Source: Antedon mediterranea
Taxonomy: Eukaryota; Echinodermata; Crinoidea; Comatulida; Antedonidae
DNA length: 64,000 nucleotides
Assembly: GCF_964355755.1 (NCBI RefSeq)
Contig: NC_092676.1
Location: 312,501 to 376,500 of the forward strand
Direction of reading: 5' to 3'
Shown: positions 47,301 to 59,731 of the stretch, in pieces
Layout of the letters: every line of letters begins with the position of its first letter
Numbering within the stretch: the first letter of the stretch is position 1
Made by a program: the position numbers and the translations under genes
The notes under the pieces: model-generated
What the model saw: only the letters and a program-made list of their open reading frames with translations
Databases searched by the model: none
Told to the model about the DNA's origin: nothing

Positions 47301-50300
47301 TCGGTGTCTTCACATTTTAGTCAGTATTGTAGCTTATCAATATTGTGTGACTCGTTGTCTTCACATTTTAGTCAGTATTGTAGCTTATCAATATTGTGTG
47401 ACTCGGTGTCTTCACATTTTAGTCAGTATTGTAGCTTATCAATATTGTGTGACTTGGTGTCTTCACATTTTAGTCAGTATTGTAGCTTATCAATATTGTG
47501 TGACTCGTTGTCTTCACATTTTAGTCAGTATTGTAGCTTATCAATATTGTTTGACTCGGTGTCTTCACATTTTAGTCAGTATTGTAGCTTATCAATATTG
47601 TGTGACTCGTTGTCTTCACATTTTAGTCAGTATTGTAGCTTATCAATATTGTGTGACTCGGTGTCTTCACATTTTAGTCAGTATTGTAGCTTATCAATAT
47701 TGTGTGACTCGGTGTCTTCACATTTTAGTCAGTATTGTAGCTTATCAATATTGTGTGACTCGGTGTCTTCACATTTTAGTCAGTATTGTAGCTTATCAAT
47801 ATTGTGTGACTCGGTGTCTTCACATTTTAGTCAGTATTGTAGCTTATCAATATTGTGTGACTCGGTGTCTTCACATTTTAGTCGGTATTGTAGCTTATCA
47901 ATATTGTTTGACTCGGTGTCTTCGCATTTTAGTCAGTATTGTAGCTTATCAATATTGTGTGACTCGGTGTCTTCACATTTTAGTCAGTATTGTAGCTTAT
48001 CAATATTGTGTGACTCGTTGTCTTCACATTTTAGTCAGTATTGTAGCTTATCAATATTGTGTGACTCGGTGTCTTCACATTTTAGTCAGTATTGTAGCTT
48101 ATCAATATTGTTTGACTCGGTGTCTTCGCATTTTAGTCAGTATTGTAGCTTATCAATATTGTTTGACTCGGTGTCTTCACATTTTAGTCAGTATTGTAGC
48201 TTATCAATATTGTTTGATTCGGTGTCTTCACATTTTAGTCAGTATTGTAGCTTATCAATATTGTTTGACTCGGTGTCTTCACATTTTAGTCAGTATTGTA
48301 GCTTATCAATATTGTGTGACTCGGTGTCTTCACATTTTAGTCAGTATTGTAGCTTATCAATATTGTGTGACTCGTTGTCTTCACATTTTAGTCAGTATTG
48401 TAGCTTATCAATATTGTGTGACTCGGTGTCTTCACATTTTAGTCAGTATTGTAGCTTATCAATATTGTGTGACTCGGTGTCTTCACATTTTAGTCAGTAT
48501 TGTAGCTTATCAATATTGTGTGACTCGGTGTCTTCACATTTTAGTCAGTATTGTAGCTTATCAATATTGTGTGACTCGGTGTCTTCACATTTTAGTCAGT
48601 ATTGTAGCTTATCAATATTGTGTGACTCGGTGTCTTCACATTTTAGTCGGTATTGTAGCTTATCAATATTGTTTGACTCGGTGTCTTCGCATTTTAGTCA
48701 GTATTGTAGCTTATCAATATTGTGTGACTCGGTGTCTTCACATTTTAGTCAGTATTGTAGCTTATCAATATTGTGTGACTCGTTGTCTTCACATTTTAGT
48801 CAGTATTGTAGCTTATCAATATTGTGTGACTCGGTGTCTTCACATTTTAGTCAGTATTGTAGCTTATCAATATTGTGTGACTCGGTGTCTTCACATTTTA
48901 GTCAGTATTGTAGCTTATCAATATTGTTTGACTCGGTGTCTTCACATTTTAGTCAGTATTGTAGCTTATCAATATTGTTTGACTCGGTGTCTTCACATTT
49001 TAGTCAGTATTGTAGCTTATCAATATTGTTTGACTCGGTGTCTTCACATTTTAGTCAGTATTGTAGCTTATCAATATTGTTTGACTCGGTGTCTTCACAT
49101 TTTAGTCAGTATTGTAGCTTATCAATATTGTGTGACTCGTTGTCTTCACATTTTAGTCAGTATTGTAGCTTATCAATATTGTGTGACTCGTTGTCTTCAC
49201 ATTTTAGTCAGTATTGTAGCTTATCAATATTGTTTGACTCGGTGTCTTCACATTTTAGTCAGTATTGTAGCTTATCAATATTGTGTGACTCGTTGTCTTC
49301 ACATTTTAGTCAGTATTGTAGCTTATCAATATTGTGTGACTCGTTGTCTTCACATTTTAGTCAGTATTGTAGCTTATCAATATTGTGTGACTCGTTGTCT
49401 TCACATTTTAGTCAGTATTGTAGCTTATCAATATTGTGTGACTCGGTGTCTTCACATTTTAGTCAGTATTGTAGCTTATCAATATTGTGTGACTCGTTGT
49501 CTTCACATTTTAGTCAGTATTGTAGCTTATCAATATTGTTTGACTCGGTGTCTTCACATTTTAGTCAGTATTGTAGCTTATCAATATTGTGTGACTCGGT
49601 GTCTTCACATTTTAGTCAGTATTGTAGCTTATCAATATTGTGTGACTCGGTGTCTTCACATTTTAGTCAGTATTGTAGCTTATCAATATTGTGTGACTCG
49701 GTGTCTTCACATTTTAGTCAGTATTGTAGCTTATCAATATTGTGTGACTCGGTGTCTTCACATTTTAGTCGGTATTGTAGCTTATCAATATTGTTTGACT
49801 CGGTGTCTTCGCATTTTAGTCAGTATTGTAGCTTATCAATATTGTGTGACTCGGTGTCTTCACATTTTAGTCAGTATTGTAGCTTATCAATATTGTGTGA
49901 CTCGTTGTCTTCACATTTTAGTCAGTATTGTAGCTTATCAATATTGTGTGACTCGGTGTCTTCACATTTTAGTCAGTATTGTAGCTTATCAATATTGTGT
50001 GACTTGGTGTCTTCACATTTTAGTCAGTATTGTAGCTTATCAATATTGTGTGACTCGTTGTCTTCACATTTTAGTCAGTATTGTAGCTTATCAATATTGT
50101 TTGACTCGGTGTCTTCACATTTTAGTCAGTATTGTAGCTTATCAATATTGTGTGACTCGTTGTCTTCACATTTTAGTCAGTATTGTAGCTTATCAATATT
50201 GTGTGACTCGGTGTCTTCACATTTTAGTCAGTATTGTAGCTTATCAATATTGTGTGACTCGGTGTCTTCACATTTTAGTCAGTATTGTAGCTTATCAATA

Positions 50301-53300
50301 TTGTGTGACTCGTTGTCTTCACATTTTAGTCAGTATTGTAGCTTATCAATATTGTTTGACTCGGTGTCTTCACATTTTAGTCAGTATTGTAGCTTATCAA
50401 TATTGTGTGACTCGTTGTCTTCACATTTTAGTCAGTATTGTAGCTTATCAATATTGTGTGACTCGGTGTCTTCACATTTTAGTCAGTATTGTAGCTTATC
50501 AATATTGTTTGACTCGGTGTCTTCGCATTTTAGTCAGTATTGTAGCTTATCAATATTGTTTGACTCGGTGTCTTCACATTTTAGTCAGTATTGTAGCTTA
50601 TCAATATTGTTTGATTCGGTGTCTTCACATTTTAGTCAGTATTGTAGCTTATCAATATTGTTTGACTCGGTGTCTTCACATTTTAGTCAGTATTGTAGCT
50701 TATCAATATTGTGTGACTCGGTGTCTTCACATTTTAGTCAGTATTGTAGCTTATCAATATTGTGTGACTCGTTGTCTTCACATTTTAGTCAGTATTGTAG
50801 CTTATCAATATTGTGTGACTCGGTGTCTTCACATTTTAGTCAGTATTGTAGCTTATCAATATTGTGTGACTCGGTGTCTTCACATTTTAGTCAGTATTGT
50901 AGCTTATCAATATTGTGTGACTCGGTGTCTTCACATTTTAGTCAGTATTGTAGCTTATCAATATTGTGTGACTCGGTGTCTTCACATTTTAGTCAGTATT
51001 GTAGCTTATCAATATTGTGTGACTCGGTGTCTTCACATTTTAGTCGGTATTGTAGCTTATCAATATTGTTTGACTCGGTGTCTTCGCATTTTAGTCAGTA
51101 TTGTAGCTTATCAATATTGTGTGACTCGGTGTCTTCACATTTTAGTCAGTATTGTAGCTTATCAATATTGTGTGACTCGTTGTCTTCACATTTTAGTCAG
51201 TATTGTAGCTTATCAATATTGTGTGACTCGGTGTCTTCACATTTTAGTCAGTATTGTAGCTTATCAATATTGTGTGACTCGGTGTCTTCACATTTTAGTC
51301 AGTATTGTAGCTTATCAATATTGTTTGACTCGGTGTCTTCACATTTTAGTCAGTATTGTAGCTTATCAATATTGTTTGACTCGGTGTCTTCACATTTTAG
51401 TCAGTATTGTAGCTTATCAATATTGTTTGACTCGGTGTCTTCACATTTTAGTCAGTATTGTAGCTTATCAATATTGTTTGACTCGTTGTCTTCACATTTT
51501 AGTCAGTATTGTATGTTATCAATATTGTGTGACTCGGTGTCTTCACATTTTAGTCAGTATTGTAGCTTATCAATATTGTTTGACTCGTTGTCTTCACATT
51601 TTAGTCAGTATTGTAGCTTATCAATATTGTGTGACTCGGTGTCTTCACATTTTAGTCAGTATTGTAGCTTATCAATATTGTGTGACTCGGTGTCTTCACA
51701 TTTTAGTCAGTATTGTAGCTTATCAATATTGTTTGACTCGGTGTCTTCACATTTTAGTCAGTATTGTAGCTTATCAATATTGTTTGACTCGGTGTCTTCA
51801 CATTTTAGTCAGTATTGTAGCTTATCAATATTGTTTGACTCGGTGTCTTCACATTTTAGTCAGTATTGTATGTTATCAATATTGTTTGACTCGGTGTCTT
51901 CACATTTTAGTCAGTATTGTAGCTTATCAATATTGTTTTTTTTTATGGTTGTCATTTTAAATTCATCGCTCTAATTATTGTTTTACTGGTGGTTATTTTG
52001 ATTCAGTATTTTCAGTGTAAATATTTAAAGATGATCAGTTAATAATAATTTAATAACCCAGATATTTTGGAGCTAATATAAATGTTTGTCTTGTACCAAG
52101 TGTAAATAATGACAACCATAATACGTATCAAGTCAACACATATTATAAGATAGCTGCCAGATATTTGCTTTTCTCATAGATATCTCTAACTTTTCTTGGT
52201 AAAAGATACATCAGTTGGGATAACATAGATATTAATTGTGACTTTATCTATCTATGACGTTAAAACACCTAAATTAAGGTCATCATTGTATTGTGTTCAT
52301 AAAGTTGCGTTGCAGAGCTGATTTGGGGTTCCACAGGACGATAAGATGAAATCTTTCATGTATCCTTACAGAAGTGACTTTCTGCTGATGTAACTTAATA
52401 TAATGTGCTTTATTGGTAGATAATAATTATACGAGGAGGGTTTATTTTAGTATTGCACAACACTGCTGCTATTGACATACGAAATAAATTAATGATTATT
52501 TTTAACCCTATTAAGGGACACATTTGGGACCCAACATGACCCTTAAAAGTGGAGGTGCACAAAAAAAAAGGATCAAATAATAGGATTTATTTTCACAGCA
52601 GTAGAACATTTAAAAAGATAATTTGCCCTTTACCAGAAAGTAAATTAAAAGGTTTAAATTAAATTATGCAAACTCATGAATGTTAAATTTCCAAAATTCT
52701 TTCCGAGTATGTTATTAAAAGCTTATAATATCATCATTTATTTACGGATGCTAAACTTCCCTTTGAAAAGTTTCCTATTTGAGTAGTTAGTACAGTATAT
52801 ACATACTAAGGTGGGGCATGTTAAGGAAGATTACGATATTGGAAGACCGAAGGGAAAGTCCCACAAAAGTTAAATGGTAGATTGAGATAATGCTTCATTT
52901 AATGTATAGAAGGTTATGCATCTTGGTGTACAGTACATTCATTTCTTTATTTCCATTTTTTTATTTTTACACAATCCAATTAGTAAGATTTTCTTAATAT
53001 TTTTACTTAAAGAAGTTTGTTGAATTGAATATTTACTGAAGTTGTAAAAAGTTCATTTAGAAATTTTGGAAGGTTGTGCATTCTTTTGGATTTTATGTTA
53101 CCACCCGGAACTTATTCTAAAAAGATTAAATTAACAAAAGAACTAATCGTTAGACATCAACAATGATTGTTATTAATGGTTTAAACCATGAATGACCTAA
53201 ATTTTATGAAGGATTAGATCATGAAAAATAATTCCCTGAAACTTTAATACCGGTATACAATAGGGCCTTAGGCTAACTTAAGTGTGATTGGAGGGAATAA

Positions 53301-56300
53301 GGTTTGAAACAGTATGATAGGAGGTTTATAAGGTTATGATTGCATCCATCTTAGTGACGTCATTATTGACATTTAAGGTATTCAACATTACCTGCGAGAT
53401 ATGCAATTATAACTTTGTATTTTTTAGGTACTTTCCCCTTTTTTCCATGATAAATGAAAGATTGATATTTGAAGTCAAAATGATGAGTTTGACAAATCTT
53501 AAAAAACATCCTTTGTTTTCTTTATTCTTAATGGCTCTTTAAATTATCATTTCTTTTTTCTGTTTCAATTCATGTAAATGACATTTATTTCTTTAGATAC
53601 AGTTTGTTTTATTTTGTTGGTTAGTAGTGAAGCTATAGCTTGGTGGTTAACGTAGTGGCTTTTGGCTTGGTGGTTTACCTGCTTGCCTTCCAATCCCAAC
53701 GTCCAGGGTTCAATCCTTATCTAGTGCCTGGATTGCAACAACTTTTTATACTCCACTCCCTAAGCATCAAATAAAACTTAGCTGTTTATACATACTGTAA
53801 TTTTCGAATTTTAAATTTTACTAATCTGAAATATAATAATGAAACATGAGAACTCCAAATAAAACATTTTCAATATGTGTTGTTCCATCAAGAATCTTGG
53901 TATACTAAATACTGTATATAAAGTGTACTAAAATTATGAAAAGAAATGAAATAAATACATATAACATTAATTATAGGTTAAAGTAAGTTGTGTGAATATG
54001 TTTATGACTTTGCTGGATCTGGTAATTTCCGTCAGCCAACCAACCACACCTTTGAGTAAACACTCTAGTATGTTTGTTTACCATCATCATATATAATGCA
54101 ATTAAAATGGGATATTAAAAGCAAAAGTACTTTATTACCAGGAAGTTTATAAGATCATTGTCCATAGTCTTATTTGTAGTTATGTTGATTTGGCATAATG
54201 CCAAAGTGCTGGCTAACATTTACAGCCTCCCTCGTCATTTTTACAAACAATTATAGGTTGATTAATGATTTTGATTTGCTAGGACCTATGAAGTCATGGT
54301 TATTTGGCAAGTTGTGTCATTCTGTGTCACAGACATGCCCAATTCTAACCTTTTTTTTGGATAATCATCATGAAACAAAGTTCAAATTGATTTTAGTGAT
54401 CAAATGATGTAATGGCGCAATGTCTAAGGTCCCCGCAAAGCCAAAGCTCCATCAACCTCTCTTGCAATCTTTTCAAATGTTTTACAGAAAGTTTTATGGA
54501 GTTAAATTTGTTGTGTGAATGTGAACTTCTTGAAATTAAATGTAAGGTATGATAATGAAAGAAACTCTGGTCATCACCTCTCTTGCCAATAATATTTATG
54601 CAGATGTAACGCACCCTTTTATTGTAAACAATTTGTTAGATTTTATAATTTGGCTTGATGTTGATATTCAAAATGATAACTGCTTCACATCAAAAGTGTA
54701 AGCTATGTCACAAATCATCTGCTTTTATTCCCCCAAGTTTATTTTAAGATCAATCTGAATGACTTTAGTGAGAATTTGAAATTCTCAAAATCAATCAACT
54801 TTTCCAAGAATTTCAGGCACATTGTGTTTGATGCCAATTTCAAGTTGTTTCTTAGTAATGCATGCAAAAACATATCAATTGAAGCCAGATGACAAAAATA
54901 AGTTGATATTATATACAGTGACAATAGTAGTAGTTGCTCACTCTCTGCACAATACATTTGATGAAAGTAAACACACTTAAAATCCTTAAATCCTTTATTC
55001 CCTCCGGTATCATCCAGTACAACAGGAAGTCAAGAAGATAATTTTATATTGTAATTTTTTAGATGTTTTTATATGAATGGTTTTATGCTATATTTGTTTT
55101 TATAGTGTTTTCTTTGTTATTATGACGAGCAATGAATTTCCTTTTTGAGGATCAATAAAAGTTATCTTATCTTATCTTATCTTACTTCTTCTACAAAGGA
55201 AAATCAAAACAAATACAGTAGATGGATAATCATTGCATATTTGTTTTTAATAACTTGTTAAGATAATTTTGTGTGTACTGGTGTATTTTGTGTGTACTGG
55301 TGTATTAATCAATTAACACTAATTGGTTTTTTTATATAGCTATTGTAATGTACTATTATTCATATTGTAATTCATATTTCTTATGATGTTATATAATGTT
55401 ATATGGCTATATGAATATTCTTATTCTCAGGTAGTATTAAAATTTAAAAAAAAATTAATCTAATCTAATCCAAAGTAAGTCCAATGGATTAGATTGATAT
55501 CTTTATAAACATTATAATGCTATCATTTAATTCTGTTTATTATAATTTTACTTATTTATACTGAATGTACCTTTCAGTGATAAAGCATTGATTTCAAAAG
55601 TGGTTCAGTAGGGAACATTAACAACATAATAAAAATAATTCAAAGACAGCAAAGTTAATTTTTAAAAAAGAAAAGGAAAATGAAAGAAGCAAAACCACAA
55701 ATATATTACAGTGTTATGTGAGAGGAAAATATAATTGTTAAAGAAAAATAATTAAATATTTATATTTAAAATTATTAAGTGAAACAATATCATATTTCTG
55801 TCTAGATTGAAATAGCGTGGGATGAACTCACAAAGGACAATTATTAAAAAGTGTACGACAGGCTACCCTGGAAATTCTCTGAAACAGATTTGATTATTAT
55901 TTGAAATAACAGTGACAATAATAAGCTACACACATGAAAGACAAGATTAAATAAATTGAATAAATTATGCAAATTAGATTTAATAACCCCATGAAATAAG
56001 CAACCCTCAATACAGTAAATATGGTCAATAATATATAAATAAAACAATAAATTTGTGAATTTACTGTGAATTGTACTATAATATCAATCTCTACTCAGAG
56101 TCTAGAATAATAATTTTAATTTCTTCTTTTGGAGATAATAAATAAAGTATGTTTTATGTCTTATAGATCTAAAAGATAAAGTGTTACCTCCTCTATTAAA
56201 CAGTCTGTAGTGTAAAACATTTTAACAGTCATTTTTTTTATTATCTAGTTTCAAAGTAATGTTTTTTATATATATTCATTTATTTATTTCTGTCTTTATT

Positions 56301-59300
56301 GTGAAGACACCTTCAGTATGGTTGCACTGATATCATCACTTTGGGATATCATCACTTGGGGATATCATCACTTGGGGATAACATAAATCAGATGTACAAA
56401 AGTAAAACAATTGAAGTAAAGTAAAATAATAAAAAGAAAAGTACAAATTTAAATGGATAACTACTGTAGAGACATAATTATATACATTTGCCATTGTATA
56501 AAATTCACAATTAAAATATTGGTATATATGTGCATCATTCAATTAGAAAACAAGTGATAAAGGTTAATTATTTTAATTAAGTTTAATATTAAAATGTTTC
56601 TTTTACAGATATCCATGATCCACAAGTTCAATCAAATTCTTTACAGAAATGCTCAAATAATGCAGCAGAAAGCAGGCAATGCCAAGCTTCACATATTCAA
56701 GCATCAGGTACTATTTCACAATTTAATAACATTTACAGGGATTAGATGTTTTTGGCTGTTGGATAGTCTAAAGCTCTGTCTACACTATCAAACTAGATTG
56801 ACAAAAAGTGTGATGTGCCCAAATATGGTAGTGATATGACATCATCATGTCCATATATGGGCACATCACATTTTTGTCACATTAAGTTTGATTTAGCTTA
56901 CTTTATTTAAGGTCCCATTGTGTGTTTGTTTCTTATATATCATATATTATACACACACGTGCAGGAAAGGCTTCTTCATATGTGAAAAAATTAAAAGATA
57001 GCTGACCTACTTCCTGAATATAAAAACTACTTCCTGAATATAAAAACTACTTCCTAAATATAAAATCTACTTCCTAAATATAAAACCTACTTCCTAAATA
57101 TTAAAACTACTTCCTAAATATTAAAACCAGACAGTTATCGTAACTCATCATTAGGGCCCCTTGATTGTCAGCATACTCTGTAACTGTCACTCTATAATTA
57201 AGGTTGAATAAAAATAAAAACGTTTTTGAATCATGTGAATAGATTCAATTCATATTTTTTTTCTACTACTAAATTTATTTTATATAAATTGTTCTACTTT
57301 GTAGATGAAAGACACCACAGAAGTCCTCACAGGCAACCATCGAATACACCGCCCTCTATCCAAGTACACAGTCATTATTCTTACCAACCGGATCAACGTC
57401 ATTGCACAAGCCCCTGCAACACTGAAAGATATCAACATTTTTCATCATTTCCAACACGACAGAGCCCTGGTCAAGTTGTTCAAAGAAGCCCGACACTTCA
57501 GAGTCCTCTACATGTTAGGAAGCAATTTTGTTATGACACGGCGGATCGACGGAGGTCAATATCTACTACGCCACCTGGTGTTACTAGGACAAATCCAACT
57601 TCATCTGATGTTACTAGGACAACACTAGCCTTAAGTGCAACAGCATTTCCTCTTAATTTGTCAGTTTCTCATACTGGTAAATACTTTATTTTTTAACAGT
57701 ATGGAAAACTATTATGCATGGTATCAGTTAGCTAGTCTTGCTCTACACAATTGAGCGCAGAATTCTTATCTTACTATTTCTCAATTGCAGATAAAACAGA
57801 AACTCCAAGTAGTGATTCTGGAACAAGCTCTCCAAGTGAGATTATGGATGAAAAGATTCGTAAACATGCCAAGAGAAGCCGCCACCACCATATGAAGACT
57901 CCTTACGACACCTCTGATAATATAGTGGTCGATCGTTCCTCATTCAAACGTCGAGTGATTGTCTCTCCAACTTACCACTCACAGTTACAAGACAACATCG
58001 CCAAAGAAGCTCATCGAAAACATGAATCTACCTTATACAAATACAAAGGAAGTGACCATCATAAAATACCTGGTCAAGAGTCCAGACAAAAAAGTCCAAT
58101 CCATTTGGAAATTGGTGAAAGATTCCCGATTCCTGTTCCACAATTCCAATTTAAGCCAGACTTAGCGATTCCAGTTTTTCCTGGAACAAGTTCCATAATG
58201 CAGAGCAGGCAGGCATATCAAGGGTCAAACTTTGGCGTCATACCTGGCTTCACAACAACTGTAACTGAGAAGTGTTCAGAAAATTCAAAACCAACAGGTA
58301 AAATTACTAGTTTTAAAATCTCTTTTATTTTATTGGGTATGCACACAATGTATTCAGTAATGTGTATGTACTACGGCCACAAGTTGATGATTATACATGT
58401 AGTGTAGCATTTTTATTGTGGAATAGAAACTTGTTCACAAAAGTGTGTTTTTTCAAAAGAAAAAGAATGATTCATTTAATTCAATCATTTTCAGATTAAA
58501 CACTTAAATAATAGATTTTGAGAGCAGCGAGCAGGAACAAGCATTAACAATTTTCAGCTCGTCGTAGCTGAACAATATGATAACAATTAATGACAAAAAA
58601 GACTAAACAAATTATTAACACAATTGATATAATAATATAATGTAATATAAACAAAATGGTAATGTTTTTTTTATCTATTAGATGGTCGATTGCTTTGGGA
58701 CTTCCTTGGGCAGCTTCTTCTTGATCGCAAATACCAGCCATATATCCGCTGGGAAGATGAACAGCTGCGAATATTCCGCATCCTAGATCCTGTTGCCATT
58801 GCCAACCTGTGGGGGCGACAAAAGAACCGCACAAATATGACTTATGAGAAGCTATCGAGGGCGCTGCGTTATTATTACAAGATGAATATTATTAGAAAGG
58901 AGCCTGGACAGAAGTTAACTTACAGGTAAGATGACATGCATCAGCAAACACATCACATGCCAATTACATGACGGAAAATTACCAATCAAAAGGCTGTGGG
59001 TATCAGTCTCTTAATGGAAATACAAATAAAATAAACAAAAAAGCAGATTGGAACAATAAAGTAAAACAGCAAGACAGAAATTTCAGAGCTTTCGAGTAAC
59101 ACTAACCATTCAAAAATTTGGTTAAGCAAGCAAGTAAAAGTAAAAGATATTTTAATATCTGGAAACAGTACTGTTTTCCATCTTATCAGATCTCGTCAGT
59201 GCAGCTCAGGTTTCAAATTATTAATCACATGACTGGCTAAATATAGCCTGGAGCAGGCAAGTGGGTCATGGTATACATTTTATTTAGGAAAAAGAAAAAA

Positions 59301-59731
59301 AAAAGTCATTAATAGAACATTTATCTCCATCAAAAATGTACAACATGGCACATTCTGAAATGTACCTTTACTTCTCCATTTGCAGGTTTTTACAAGATCC
59401 TCAAGAGTTGGCTTTGACATACAGGAACAACAAATCGAAAAAAAATAGTGACCTCGCTGGTGAAGTTGACAAGGGAGTTGTAAGCGAAGACGAAGAGCAT
59501 GGTGATGAAAGTGATATTGAAGAAATGGCAGAAAGTAGTGTATGCATAAACGAACAAATGAGGCTGATTGACCAAGACAATACCCAAAGAATGGGTGAAA
59601 GTCTCAATGCCGAAAAAGGACATGAAAGAGAATATATTGATGACTTAAATCTACAAAATACAAATGATACAACATGTGTAATTAAGTTGGAGCCTAAGAG
59701 TGACACTGACATTCCAGAAAGCAACAAATAA
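41351..59731 (+). CDS. ETV6: ETV6/TEL/Yan-type transcriptional repressor (PNT + ETS), 8 exons, 676 aa
   Basis: Coding exons: 41351-41390, 42138-42350, 43203-43412, 56609-56707, 57305-57676, 57791-58297, 58682-58925, 59386-59731, all phase-consistent. The PNT/SAM domain covers residues about 85-154 ([33 protein letters not shown]-equivalent [12 protein letters not shown]), as in ETV6. A long Ser/Pro/His-rich linker follows. The ETS domain is at residues about 482-575 ([26 protein letters not shown], recognition helix [26 protein letters not shown]). The tail has an acidic stretch and a VIKLEP motif near the end that fits the sumoylation consensus. In this family the PNT domain polymerises and the protein represses ETS target genes, often downstream of receptor tyrosine kinase/MAPK signalling. 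Intron 3 is 13.2 kb and holds an 8.3 kb satellite. The 40-base first exon is supported by an ATG, an open frame and a phase match, but the true N-terminus is less certain than the rest. Confidence 0.93.
41700..42066 (+). repeat. 32 bp minisatellite in ETV6 intron 1, about 11 copies
   Basis: Imperfect units of ATTTCATCAGTACAGGTGTC plus TAATAATATGTA. The array ends 72 bases before the exon 2 acceptor. Each unit includes CAGGTGTC, a weak donor-like word. Confidence 0.9.
43497..43651. repeat. 155 bp fold-back structure at the edge of the 51 bp array
   Basis: ATTTGTTGAGTACTT at the left end has its exact reverse complement AAGTACTCAACAAAT at the right end. The satellite begins about 11 bases beyond the right arm. 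It may be a small MITE. Confidence 0.6.
43662..51936 (+). repeat. 8.3 kb satellite of about 162 units of 51 bp in ETV6 intron 3
   Basis: Head-to-tail 51 bp units with a few biallelic positions: TTGTTTGAC or TTGTGTGAC, CTCGGTG or CTCGTTG, TTCACAT or TTCGCAT, AGTCAGT or AGTCGGT. The six AGTCGGT units lie at 44569, 47221, 47884, 48649, 49771 and 51046. The spacings are 52, 13, 15, 22 and 25 units exactly, so there are no indels over at least 6.5 kb. In five of the six the next unit carries the rare TTCGCAT, which shows block (higher-order) duplication. Two frames are open for over 2,750 codons only because 51 is divisible by three; these are not genes. Each unit contains a TTGAC-like branch point, a pyrimidine stretch and TTTTAG. 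Confidence 0.97.
53631..53790 (+). mobile_element. tRNA-derived SINE-like segment
   Basis: TAGCTTGGTGG and TGGCTTGGTGG (53636 and 53663) resemble a pol III A box. GGTTCAATCC at 53707-53716 is a perfect B box. The spacing of 34 bases from the second A box suits a tRNA. The cloverleaf does not close well, so a SINE or tRNA pseudogene is more likely than a working tRNA. Confidence 0.5.
54965..55185 (+). mobile_element. 3' end of a non-LTR retrotransposon with (TCTTA)n tail
   Basis: The segment ending GAATTTCCTTTTTGAGGATC AATAAAAG followed by four to five TATCT/TCTTA repeats at 55158-55183 has the form of a CR1/L2/RTE-type LINE 3' terminus. No coding part is attached. Confidence 0.6.
56769..56895. 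mobile_element. palindromic MITE, copy 6, in ETV6 intron 4
   Basis: Starts TAAAGCTCTGTCTACACTAT, core CAAATATGGTAGTGATATGA, CATGTCCATATATGGGCACA, ending near TTAAGTTTGATTTAGC. It begins 61 bases after the exon 4 donor and is the best-preserved left half in the window. Confidence 0.85.
57008..57128 (+). repeat. 20 bp minisatellite in ETV6 intron 4, 6 copies
   Basis: Units of TACTTCCTAAATATAAAAAC with CTGAATA/CTAAATA and AAAAC/AAACC variants. Each unit carries TTCCT, the complement of an ETS core (AGGAA). Confidence 0.9.

Larger units (their letters stand above)
51937..56608 (+). other. remainder of ETV6 intron 3
   Basis: AT-rich sequence. It contains a tRNA-like/SINE segment (about 53631-53790), a LINE 3' end (about 54965-55185) and a triplicated 18 bp ATATCATCACTTGGGG motif at 56328-56382. 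Nothing else was recognised. Confidence 0.6.

Noticed and set aside
43659-51974. Two overlapping open frames of over 2,750 codons
   Set aside because: They exist only because the 51 bp satellite unit is divisible by three and lacks stops in two frames. Both frames are equally open and the stretch lies inside ETV6 intron 3, so neither is a gene.
53656-53730. Functional tRNA gene
   Set aside because: The A and B boxes are good, but the acceptor and D stems do not pair convincingly. A SINE-like origin fits better.
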